Positions 18,485-25,781 of a DNA stretch of 64,000 bases are shown piece by piece. The DNA is from Hydrogenophaga sp. (lineage in GTDB: Bacteria; Pseudomonadota; Gammaproteobacteria; Burkholderiales; Burkholderiaceae_C), in assembly GCF_030651625.1 (NCBI RefSeq), contig NZ_JAUSCF010000038.1, positions 1 to 64,000 of the forward strand. Reading direction: 5' to 3'. Under the pieces are notes generated by a model. That model had not been told where the DNA came from. It was given only the letters and a program-made list of their open reading frames with translations, and made no database searches. How positions within the stretch are numbered: the stretch's first letter is position 1; each line of letters opens with the position of its first letter. Made by a program: the position numbers and the translations under genes.

Positions 18485-19342
18485 GTGACCCAATTCATCA
18501 ACGCCGATCTCCATTGCCATTCCATCGTTTCCGATGGCACGCTGTCACCCGAGGCGCTGGCCCTGCGCGCCAAAGCCAACGGCGTGGAGCTCTGGGCATT
18601 GACCGATCACGATGAAATCGGCGGACAGGCACGGGCGATGGAAGCCGCACGCCTCGCCGGTCTTCGCTACCTGACTGGCACCGAGATTTCGGTCACCTTC
18701 GCCGGAACCACCGTGCACATCGTGGGACTGGGCATGGACCACACCCACCCTGCCTTGGTCAACGGCCTGCGCACCACGCGCGGCGGCCGGGAAATGCGTG
18801 CAAGGGCCATGAGCGACGACCTTCTGGCCAGGGCCGGCATTCCGGGTGTCTACGAAGGCGCCTTGAAATACGTGGACAACCCTGAGCTCATCTCGCGCAC
18901 CCATTTTGCACGCTACCTGGTTGAAGCGGGCGTGTGCAAGGAGACCAATGAGGTCTTTCGCAAGTACATCACCGAAGGCAAACCCGGCTTCGTGCCGCAC
19001 CGTTGGGCCAGCTTGCGCGACGCCGTGGGCTGGATCACCGAGTCAGGGGGGGTCGCGGTCATTGCGCACCCGGGCCGCTACAAGCTGACGGCCAACGAAG
19101 AGTACGCGCTCTTCACTGAATTCAAGACCCTGGGTGGGCAAGGCGTCGAAGTCATGACCGGGGCTCACGGTCAGGCCGATTATGTGAAATACGCCGAGTA
19201 TTGCAAGGAGTTCGGTCTGGCGGCCTCGCGCGGGAGCGACTTCCACAGCCCTGAGGAAAGCCACACCGATCTGGGCAAGTTGCCTTATCTGCCGGGCAGC
19301 GTGACCCCGGTCTGGGAACTGCTGAATTCGCGCATTCACTGA
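18485..19342 (+). CDS. PHP-domain phosphoesterase (RNase AM / nucleoside 3',5'-bisphosphate phosphatase family)
   Basis: 285 residues from a GTG start. The PHP metal-binding motifs are DLHCHSIVSDG at residue 8, LTDHDEIGG near residue 40, VIAHPGRY near residue 190 and the late RGSDFHSPEE. Family members (E. coli Rnm/YciV) trim RNA 5' ends or dephosphorylate pAp. The ATG at 18477 is out of frame. Its stop overlaps the next start (TGATG), and yciO lies further on, mirroring the enteric yciV-yciO pairing. Confidence 0.9.
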   Translation: MTQFINADLHCHSIVSDGTLSPEALALRAKANGVELWALTDHDEIGGQARAMEAARLAGLRYLTGTEISVTFAGTTVHIVGLGMDHTHPALVNGLRTTRGGREMRARAMSDDLLARAGIPGVYEGALKYVDNPELISRTHFARYLVEAGVCKETNEVFRKYITEGKPGFVPHRWASLRDAVGWITESGGVAVIAHPGRYKLTANEEYALFTEFKTLGGQGVEVMTGAHGQADYVKYAEYCKEFGLAASRGSDFHSPEESHTDLGKLPYLPGSVTPVWELLNSRIH

Positions 19343-20250
19343 TGCGGGGAATCGTTCCAAACAGGTTGCCGGCTTCGGCACTTGGCGTGCTTTTCCTCGT
19401 GCTGGCCACCGCCTGCTTCGCCGTGCTGGACACCACGGTCAAAGTGGTGGGTGCGTCCATGTCGATCCTGGTGGCGGTCTGGTTCCGCTATGTGTTTCAG
19501 GCGATCGCGGTGGCGGCGTTCATGCTGCCAAGGCAAGGGCGCCAGTTGCTCAGGACCGAACACCCTCGCTACCAGGTGGTACGCGGCCTGCTGCTGCTCA
19601 TGGTCAGCGTGCTCTCATTCGTCAGCGTGCAGTACATGCCGGTGGGCGAATTCACCGCCATCATCATGACCACACCACTGGTCGTCACCTTGCTGGCGGC
19701 ACTGCTCCTGAAAGAGCGTGTTTCGGTGCTGCGGTGGGCGCTGGTGGGCGGCGGTTTCACGGGCGCTTTGCTGGTGGTGCAGCCGGGCGATGCGATGATC
19801 GGCTGGACCAGCCTGATCCCGATGGTGATGGTGTTCACTTATGCCTGTTTTCAGATCCTCACCAGCAAGATGGCACGCACTGAAAACCCCATGACGATGC
19901 ACCTCTACACGGGCTGGGTGGGCGCGCTTGTCGCCACTGCCGCGCTGCCCTTCATCTGGCAGGGCATGCCCGACCTGGGCACTTTTGCTCTGCTGTGCCT
20001 GATCGGTCTGGCGGGCACGGTGGGACACTTTCTGCTGATACTGGCATTTGCACGATCCCAGGCTTCCACGCTCACACCTTTTCTGTACTCGCAAATTGCT
20101 TTTGCCATGCTGTGTGGCTGGGTGGTGTTTGACCACATCCCGGGCCGTCTGGAGCTTGGCGGCATCGCACTCATCGTGTTGTGCGGGGCCACGGCAAGCT
20201 GGTTGACCGCGCGCGAGAAGCGCCTTCCGGTCGAACCACCAGAAGCCTGA
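19342..20250 (+). CDS. EamA/DMT-superfamily transporter
   Basis: 302 residues with about ten hydrophobic helices in two EamA halves; the first half contains MPVGEFTAIIMTTPLVVTLL and an internal LKERVS after it, typical of drug/metabolite exporters. It is an inner-membrane permease of unknown substrate. The start codon overlaps the PHP gene's stop, so the two are translationally coupled. Confidence 0.9.
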   Translation: MRGIVPNRLPASALGVLFLVLATACFAVLDTTVKVVGASMSILVAVWFRYVFQAIAVAAFMLPRQGRQLLRTEHPRYQVVRGLLLLMVSVLSFVSVQYMPVGEFTAIIMTTPLVVTLLAALLLKERVSVLRWALVGGGFTGALLVVQPGDAMIGWTSLIPMVMVFTYACFQILTSKMARTENPMTMHLYTGWVGALVATAALPFIWQGMPDLGTFALLCLIGLAGTVGHFLLILAFARSQASTLTPFLYSQIAFAMLCGWVVFDHIPGRLELGGIALIVLCGATASWLTAREKRLPVEPPEA

Positions 20251-20308
20251 AAAATACGGCGGGAGTTCCCGGGATTGCTTCCGCCAAAGGCCCAAGCACA
20301 ATAGGCAC

Positions 20309-20944
20309 ATGTCCCAGTATTTCGAAGTCCACCCCGACAACCCGCAGCCCCGCCTGCTCAAACAGGCCGCCCAGCTCCTGGAGCGCGGAGGCGTGCTGGC
20401 CGTGCCCACCGATTCCAGCTACGCGCTGGTCTGCCACCTCGACGACAAAGCCGCCGCCGATCGATTGCGCCGGATCCGGCAGGTCGACGACAAGCACCAC
20501 CTCACCCTGCTCTGCCGCGACCTGAGCGAACTGGCCAGCTATGCGCGCGTCGACAATCGCCAATACCGCCTGCTCAAACTGGCCACGCCGGGACCGTACA
20601 CCTTCATCCTCGAAGCCAGCAAGGAAGTGCCCAGGCGTCTCAGCCACCCCTCGCGCAAGACGATCGGCCTTCGGGTGCCTCGCCACCACACCTTGCTTGA
20701 GCTTCTGGCCCTGCACAACGGCCCGTTGCTGGCCACCACCTTGATACCCCCCGGCGAAACGGACCCGATGAACGATGCGCACGAGATCCGCGAACGTTTC
20801 GAACACGACCTCGCGGGTGTGATCGACGCGGGGGCCTGCGCGCTCGAGCCCACCACGGTGATCGACCTCACCCCCATGGGCAGTGGCGGCGAACCGGAGG
20901 TGGTCCGCCAGGGGCAAGGTGCCCTGGGCCCCTTGGGTCTGTAG
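20309..20944 (+). CDS. yciO: YciO-type L-threonylcarbamoyladenylate synthase family protein
   Basis: 211 residues with the YrdC/Sua5 fold: GGVLAVPTDSSYALVCHL near residue 31, the KHHLTLLCRDLSELASYA core and IGLRVPRH near residue 118. YciO proteins resemble TsaC, which makes threonylcarbamoyl-AMP for tRNA t6A, but YciO's own role is less certain. The ATG lies 58 bp after the transporter. The S-S/T-S-like tail of TsaC is replaced by the usual YciO C-terminus. Confidence 0.9.
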   Translation: MSQYFEVHPDNPQPRLLKQAAQLLERGGVLAVPTDSSYALVCHLDDKAAADRLRRIRQVDDKHHLTLLCRDLSELASYARVDNRQYRLLKLATPGPYTFILEASKEVPRRLSHPSRKTIGLRVPRHHTLLELLALHNGPLLATTLIPPGETDPMNDAHEIRERFEHDLAGVIDAGACALEPTTVIDLTPMGSGGEPEVVRQGQGALGPLGL

Positions 20945-21032
20945 CGCTCGCAAGCACGCCTCCAGGCAAAACGCACCCCCCTCCCGAACCTGTCGTTCCG
21001 TCTGGGACAATATCCGTTTGCCTACGTTTGCC

Positions 21033-21701
21033 ATGGACCTTGCACTGATCATCCAGACCATCGCCATCTACGCCATCCCGGTGCTGTTTGCCATCACCGT
21101 GCACGAGGCGGCGCATGGCTATGCGGCCCGGCATTTTGGCGACAACACGGCACACATGCTGGGTCGCATCACCCTCAATCCTGTCAAGCACATCGACCCG
21201 GTGGGCACCATTGCCATGCCGCTGATGCTGTACTTCGCCACCTCGGGCGCCTTCCTGTTCGGCTATGCCAAACCCGTGCCGGTCAATTTTGGCAACCTGC
21301 GCCGGCCCAAACGCGACATGATCTGGGTGGCGCTGGCGGGCCCGGGTGCCAACCTTGTACAGGCCATTGGCTGGACGGTGCTGCTTTACGTGCTGGTGGC
21401 AACAGGTGTGGAAGAGGTGTTCTTTCTGAAAATGTGTCAGGCAGGCGTGCTGGTCAATCTCGTGATGTTTGCCTTCAATATGTTTCCGCTGCCACCGTTG
21501 GACGGTGGGCGCATTCTGGTCGGTCTGCTTCCCTGGAAACAGGCCGAACTGCTCTCTCGCGTTGAACCATGGGGCTTTTTCATCGTGCTGGCATTGGTCA
21601 TCACCGGCGTGGTCGGCAACCTTTGGTTGCGGCCCCTGATGATCCTGACCCACAGCGCCATTGAAGTCTTGCTGACCCCCCTTCGGCTGCTGATCCTGTG
21701 A
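21033..21701 (+). CDS. Site-2 protease family membrane metalloprotease (M50)
   Basis: 222 residues from the ATG of MDLALIIQTIAIYAIP. The zinc motif HEAAH is in ITVHEAAHGYAARHFGD (residue 25 on) and the third ligand region is FPLPPLDGGRIL near residue 152; five to six TM helices. This minimal S2P type (no PDZ domain) cleaves substrates inside the membrane; its targets here are unknown. It sits 41 bp upstream of trpS, a conserved neighbourhood in betaproteobacteria. Confidence 0.92.
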   Translation: MDLALIIQTIAIYAIPVLFAITVHEAAHGYAARHFGDNTAHMLGRITLNPVKHIDPVGTIAMPLMLYFATSGAFLFGYAKPVPVNFGNLRRPKRDMIWVALAGPGANLVQAIGWTVLLYVLVATGVEEVFFLKMCQAGVLVNLVMFAFNMFPLPPLDGGRILVGLLPWKQAELLSRVEPWGFFIVLALVITGVVGNLWLRPLMILTHSAIEVLLTPLRLLIL

Positions 21702-21742
21702 GGCCAGGCTTCCCGGCCCTTGATTCGGAACACCCCATTTCC

Positions 21743-23029
21743 ATGAAAACCCTGCGCGTTCTTACCGGTATCACCACTTCGGGCACGCCCCATCTGGGGA
21801 ATTACGTGGGTGCCATCCGCCCCACCGTCCGTGCGAGCCGACTCGCCGAAGTTGAAAGCTTTTACTTCCTGGCCGACTACCATGCCCTCATCAAGGTGGG
21901 CGAGCCGGCCCGGGTACAGCGATCCACACTTGAAATTGCCGCGACCTGGCTGGCGTGTGGACTCGATCCCGAGAAGGTGACTTTCTATCGCCAGTCCGAC
22001 ATACCGGAAATCCCAGAGCTGACCTGGCTGCTCACCTGCGTGACCGGCAAGGGGATTCTCAATCGGGCACATGCCTACAAGGCGTCTGTGGACAAGAACA
22101 CCGCTGCAGGCGATGACCCCGACGCAGGTGTGACCGCCGGATTGTTCATGTACCCGGTGCTGATGGCGGCCGACATTCTGATGTTCAATGCCCACCAGGT
22201 GCCTGTGGGTCGCGACCAGATCCAGCATATTGAAATGGCGCGAGACATGGCGTCCAGCTTCAACCACCTGTATGGTGAGCATTTCACGCTGCCGGAGGCG
22301 GCCATCGAAGATCATGTGGCTACTCTGCCCGGGCTGGACGGCCGCAAGATGAGCAAAAGCTACGACAACACCATTCCTCTTTTCGCGCCCAAGGACCAGT
22401 TGCGCAAGCTCATCATGGGCATCGTCACCGACTCGCGAGCACCCGGTGAACCCAAATCCACCGAAGGTTCGGCGGTGTTCCAGCTGTATCAGGCCTTTGC
22501 CACCGCAGATGAAACGGCCAGTCTGGCCCGCGCCTACGCAGACGGAATCGCCTGGGGCGAAGCGAAACAGTTGGTAGCGGAACGCCTGGAATGTGAAATT
22601 GCACCCTTGCGCGAGGTGTACGATGCATTGATTCAGAATCCAGCCAGCATCGAAAAAACGCTGCTGCAAGGGGCGGAGAAGGCCCGCGTTGTCGCCAAAC
22701 CCTTCATCAGCCGCCTGCGACATGCGGTGGGCTTGCGCGCTTTGCAGGCGGCTCCCGAGGCTGCTGGCAAGCCAAAGAGCAGCAAGGTGGCCGCGCCCAG
22801 TTTCAAGCAATATCGCGCTGACGACGGTCTGTTCTGCTTCAAATTGGTGGATGCCAGCGGCCAGTTGCTGCTCGAAAGTCTCGGGTTTGCTTCACCCAAG
22901 GATGCCGCACAACTCATTACACAATTGCAGCAAACGGGCGCGCTCGCACTGGAGTCAAATCTGCCTATGCTCAAGTTGCACTGTTCGATGGCCGATGTAC
23001 AACGGGCACTGGCCCATTTCAATCCTTAG
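21743..23029 (+). CDS. trpS: Tryptophanyl-tRNA synthetase with C-terminal extension
   Basis: 428 residues from the ATG of MKTLRVLTGITTSG; the track ORF begins 15 codons earlier. The HIGH-type motif is PHLGNYVGAI and the KMSKS loop is GRKMSKSYDN near residue 200. The synthetase proper ends near residue 340 (usual TrpS length about 335). The extra 85 residues read like a small YegP/DUF1508-type beta-alpha domain (FKLVDASGQLLLESLGFAS), joined by a Lys/Ser/Ala linker. The core charges tRNA-Trp; the tail's role is unknown. Confidence 0.95.
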   Translation: MKTLRVLTGITTSGTPHLGNYVGAIRPTVRASRLAEVESFYFLADYHALIKVGEPARVQRSTLEIAATWLACGLDPEKVTFYRQSDIPEIPELTWLLTCVTGKGILNRAHAYKASVDKNTAAGDDPDAGVTAGLFMYPVLMAADILMFNAHQVPVGRDQIQHIEMARDMASSFNHLYGEHFTLPEAAIEDHVATLPGLDGRKMSKSYDNTIPLFAPKDQLRKLIMGIVTDSRAPGEPKSTEGSAVFQLYQAFATADETASLARAYADGIAWGEAKQLVAERLECEIAPLREVYDALIQNPASIEKTLLQGAEKARVVAKPFISRLRHAVGLRALQAAPEAAGKPKSSKVAAPSFKQYRADDGLFCFKLVDASGQLLLESLGFASPKDAAQLITQLQQTGALALESNLPMLKLHCSMADVQRALAHFNP

Positions 23030-23223
23030 GCTGCTTGAGCAGACCGGGCCTTGTTTTACGTGAAAATGGAGTCAGTTGTTTGTTGCAAGACCCCGGGGGC
23101 AACCCCGTCAAACCCGAAAAAGTAAAAACAAGGTCTGCATCAGTGACCCCCGCACTATCGCCAAATACCTCCTTTGCCGATATGCTCTCGCCTTGAAATC
23201 ATTTATCAACAGCATCCCCTGCC

Positions 23224-23817
23224 ATGAGTATTTTTGTCATTGATGATCACCCGCTGATGCGTGAGGCAGTGGTCATGCTGTTGCGACGCTTGCGTGCATC
23301 CACCCAGGTGGTGGAGTTGGAGCGCCTGGCTTCTGTCAACCGTGCGATTGCCGAACACGGCGAGCCAGAACTGGTGTGTCTTGATCTCAAGCTGCCCGAC
23401 ACCAATGGTGTGTCCGGGGTTCGTGAAGTGAGGCAAATGCTGCCAGACACTTCACTGATCGTGCTTTCCGCGTCTCCAGCGTCCGACTACGAAGACCTGG
23501 CCCGAGAAGCCGGCGCAGACGCCTACGTCGAAAAATCGGCTGGTGCAGCCCAGATTGCAAAGGTGCTGCGAGAGTTTCTGGCCGATGAGGTTGAAGACGA
23601 AAACGCGCCGACGATTCCCGAAAAGCTCTCCAAGCGCCAAAAACAACTGCTGGTCATGCTCGATCGAGGTCTGTCCAACCGGGACATCGCCGAACAACTC
23701 CAGATCAGCGAACACACTGTCAAGGTGCACTTGTGGCGTCTTTTCCGCCGCCTCAATGTGAAGAGCCGTTCGCAGGCCAGTCACCTGGCACGCACCGCGG
23801 GCCTGCTGGACCTCTGA
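23224..23817 (+). CDS. LuxR-type (NarL/FixJ) response regulator
   Basis: 197 residues: receiver domain (residues 1-118) with acidic pair DD in VIDDHPLMREA, the phospho-acceptor Asp in VCLDLKLPDTNG and Lys in VEKSAG. A LuxR helix-turn-helix (residues 135-195, LSKRQKQLLVMLDRG then SNRDIAEQLQISEHTVKVHL) follows. It should bind DNA when phosphorylated. The convergent histidine kinase gene beyond the shared terminator is the obvious partner, though tail-to-tail pairs cannot be co-transcribed. Confidence 0.94.
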   Translation: MSIFVIDDHPLMREAVVMLLRRLRASTQVVELERLASVNRAIAEHGEPELVCLDLKLPDTNGVSGVREVRQMLPDTSLIVLSASPASDYEDLAREAGADAYVEKSAGAAQIAKVLREFLADEVEDENAPTIPEKLSKRQKQLLVMLDRGLSNRDIAEQLQISEHTVKVHLWRLFRRLNVKSRSQASHLARTAGLLDL

Positions 23818-23852
23818 CCAGCAGCCCCAGCGCGCTCCGCTCAGAACCCGAA

Positions 23853-23883
23853 GGGCACCTTTTCAGGTGCCCTGTTTCTTTTT
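23853..23883. terminator. Intrinsic terminator between convergent regulator and kinase genes
   Basis: GGGCACC-ttttca-GGTGCCC followed by TGTTTCTTTTTC: a 7-bp GC-rich stem with a T-rich tail serving the plus-strand gene. Its end touches the kinase stop codon. Confidence 0.8.
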
Positions 23884-25292
23884 CAGGCTGTCAGCACCTT
23901 GGGCGTCTCGGTCTGGGTGAAAGCTGGCAGCATCACCCGAAACACGCTGCCCCGATTGGCTGTGGACGACAAGGCCAGCTGGTAACCCATCAACGTCGTC
24001 AGCTTGGAAACGATCGTCAACCCCAGGCCCAGGCTGTCTTCCGTGCCCTGGTGCTGGGATACCCGAAAGAACTCCTGAAAGATCGCCTGCTGGTGTTCCC
24101 GGGCAATGCCCACACCGGTGTCCCACACCTCGAACACCAGCATGTCGGTGCGGTGCCGCAGCCCGAGCAGCACGCCACCGTGGTGTGTGTGACGCAAGGC
24201 ATTGGACACCAGGTTGCCCAGAATGCGGCGCAGCACCACAGGATCGGCCCAGATGGTGGTGGACCGGGCATGGGTCCGCAGACTCAGGGATTTACCCGCA
24301 GCAACAGGTTCGAACTGGAGCGCAACATCGGCCAGCAAGGCCCTGACATCCACATGCTGCAGTTTGACCTTGTAGTTGCCGGCATCGATGCGGGTCAGGT
24401 CAAACAAGGAATCGAACAGCTCATTGATGGCCCGGGTCGACTGCAGGATGCGGGGGGCGATGTCGCGAGCCATTTCCGGCTCGGTGGCCAGCCAGTCAGC
24501 GTACAGGCTGAGTGCATGCACGGGCTGGCGCAAGTCGTGTGCGGCAGACGCCAGAAACCGGTTCTTGGTGGCCACAGCCCTTAGCGACGCACGGGTTTGC
24601 TGGGTGAGTGAGTCGATCAGCTCCTGGTTGGAGAACTGCAACTCGAAGCTGGACCGGTGAATCTGGTGAAGGCGGTCGCCCGCCGATCGCAGCAGCCACC
24701 AGAAAATCAGCAACAGTGCCACCAGCGAGAGCAGCAGCTTGAGCTCGGTCATGCTGACCAGCCCCATAGGCACTGGCAGCAAGATACCCAGCAGAACCGC
24801 CCCGAGCAGCGCGCTGGTGTAACCCTTGAAAACCTCCAGGTAGGCGCTGAAAGCCGTGAGCGAGATAAGGCCATGGCCCAAAACGACCATTCCACAAACG
24901 AACTGTGTCAGCAGGTTGGCCTGCATGAAGGTCAACCCGACAGAAGCCCCCCAGCTCAGCCCGACAGCCGGCCAGGTCCAGCCATATCGCCGCATGAACT
25001 CGACCCGCGAGGGACCTTCCATGTTGTCGTACCGCAACCGGTAAATGCCCACCATCCGGTAACGGTAAGCCAGCAGCCCAAACATCACCAACACCCAGAG
25101 CGCCAGCGCCCAGCTGTTGACCTCACCTGCCATCAGGTAGGCCATCACCGGTAACGCCAGGATGGCCGAGATCAGCGATGGCATGGCGTTGTCCATCAAA
25201 ACGCCAATGAGCTGGGCATCGACCCACTGGTCCCGCACTTCCTGAGAAGCGGGCAAATGCTGGTGCGTGGCGGGCTGTGTATCGACGAGCAT
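23883..25292 (-). CDS. Membrane sensor histidine kinase
   Basis: 469 residues from the ATG at 25292. The longer track ORF must be rejected because it runs antisense through tRNA-Ser. Five to six N-terminal TM helices (residues 30-190) precede a coiled linker, the HisKA box AAHDLRQPVHALSLYADWL near residue 244, and HATPase boxes N (ILGNLVSNALRHT) and G (DTGVGIA, LGLGLTIV). It autophosphorylates on His and most likely signals to the response regulator encoded tail-to-tail with it. The sensed signal is unknown and no receiver domain is fused. Start-site evidence is weak. Confidence 0.9.
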   Translation of the reverse strand: MLVDTQPATHQHLPASQEVRDQWVDAQLIGVLMDNAMPSLISAILALPVMAYLMAGEVNSWALALWVLVMFGLLAYRYRMVGIYRLRYDNMEGPSRVEFMRRYGWTWPAVGLSWGASVGLTFMQANLLTQFVCGMVVLGHGLISLTAFSAYLEVFKGYTSALLGAVLLGILLPVPMGLVSMTELKLLLSLVALLLIFWWLLRSAGDRLHQIHRSSFELQFSNQELIDSLTQQTRASLRAVATKNRFLASAAHDLRQPVHALSLYADWLATEPEMARDIAPRILQSTRAINELFDSLFDLTRIDAGNYKVKLQHVDVRALLADVALQFEPVAAGKSLSLRTHARSTTIWADPVVLRRILGNLVSNALRHTHHGGVLLGLRHRTDMLVFEVWDTGVGIAREHQQAIFQEFFRVSQHQGTEDSLGLGLTIVSKLTTLMGYQLALSSTANRGSVFRVMLPAFTQTETPKVLTA

Positions 25293-25352
25293 GGAGGGTC
25301 GTTGTTCTGGCGGTCCAGCATTGTCGCACCCGCCTTCTGGTGCACCGTGCAC

Positions 25353-25381
25353 GTAACATGACGATTGCGTGCTGCTAGAAT
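25353..25381 (+). promoter_or_regulatory. Candidate promoter of tRNA-Ser
   Basis: TAGAAT at 25376-25381 is a good -10 box; GTAACA 17 bp upstream matches four of six -35 positions. The expected start of transcription falls about 8 bp before the mature tRNA. Confidence 0.45.
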
Positions 25382-25395
25382 CGCGGGCTCGACAC

Positions 25396-25487
25396 GGAGA
25401 GATGGCAGAGTGGTCGAATGCACCGGATTCGAAATCCGGCGTACAGGTTCTCCTGTACCGAGGGTTCGAATCCCTCTCTCTCCGCCA
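25396..25487 (+). tRNA. tRNA-Ser(CGA)
   Basis: The 92-nt sequence folds as a class II tRNA. The acceptor stem pairs GGAGAGA with TCTCTCC, followed by discriminator G and an encoded CCA. The anticodon stem-loop is CCGGA-TTCGAAA-TCCGG with anticodon CGA, a long variable arm is built from GTACAGG/CCTGTAC, and the T arm is GAGGG-TTCGAAT-CCCTC. It reads UCG codons. Confidence 0.98.
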
Positions 25488-25528
25488 GAATCGTTCTGCT
25501 GATTGATGGAAGCAACAGAGCGCATCGC

Positions 25529-25551
25529 AAAAGCCCCTGCCGGGGCTTTTT
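25529..25551 (+). terminator. Terminator of tRNA-Ser
   Basis: AAAAGCCCC-tgcc-GGGGCTTTTT, a compact perfect stem with a T run, 42 bp past the tRNA 3' end. The 230 bases after it, up to the protease fusion gene, show nothing I can support. Confidence 0.9.
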
Positions 25552-25781
25552 GTATTTGCAGAGACCGGCGGATCGAACAGCACCTGCTGCTGCACCCGAG
25601 ATCCGTCAGACAGAATTGGCCGCAGCACTTGCAGCCTAGCCACCAGTTCCTCATTTTCCTCGCCATGATCCTCACAGTGGGGGTTGGAGTTGCGCATCGA
25701 CAGGCGTAAAACGGCTTCCGGAAAGGCATCCGGAAAGCTGCCGTCCGTCGTGGGCTGCAGCGATTCCCGAATGGGTGAACA

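Noticed and set aside
25387-25490. Long kinase ORF (23883..25793 minus) extending through tRNA-Ser
   Set aside because: The added N-terminal part is the antisense translation of tRNA-Ser (the familiar ERDSNPRYRRTCTPDFESG artefact). The real start is the ATG at 25292.
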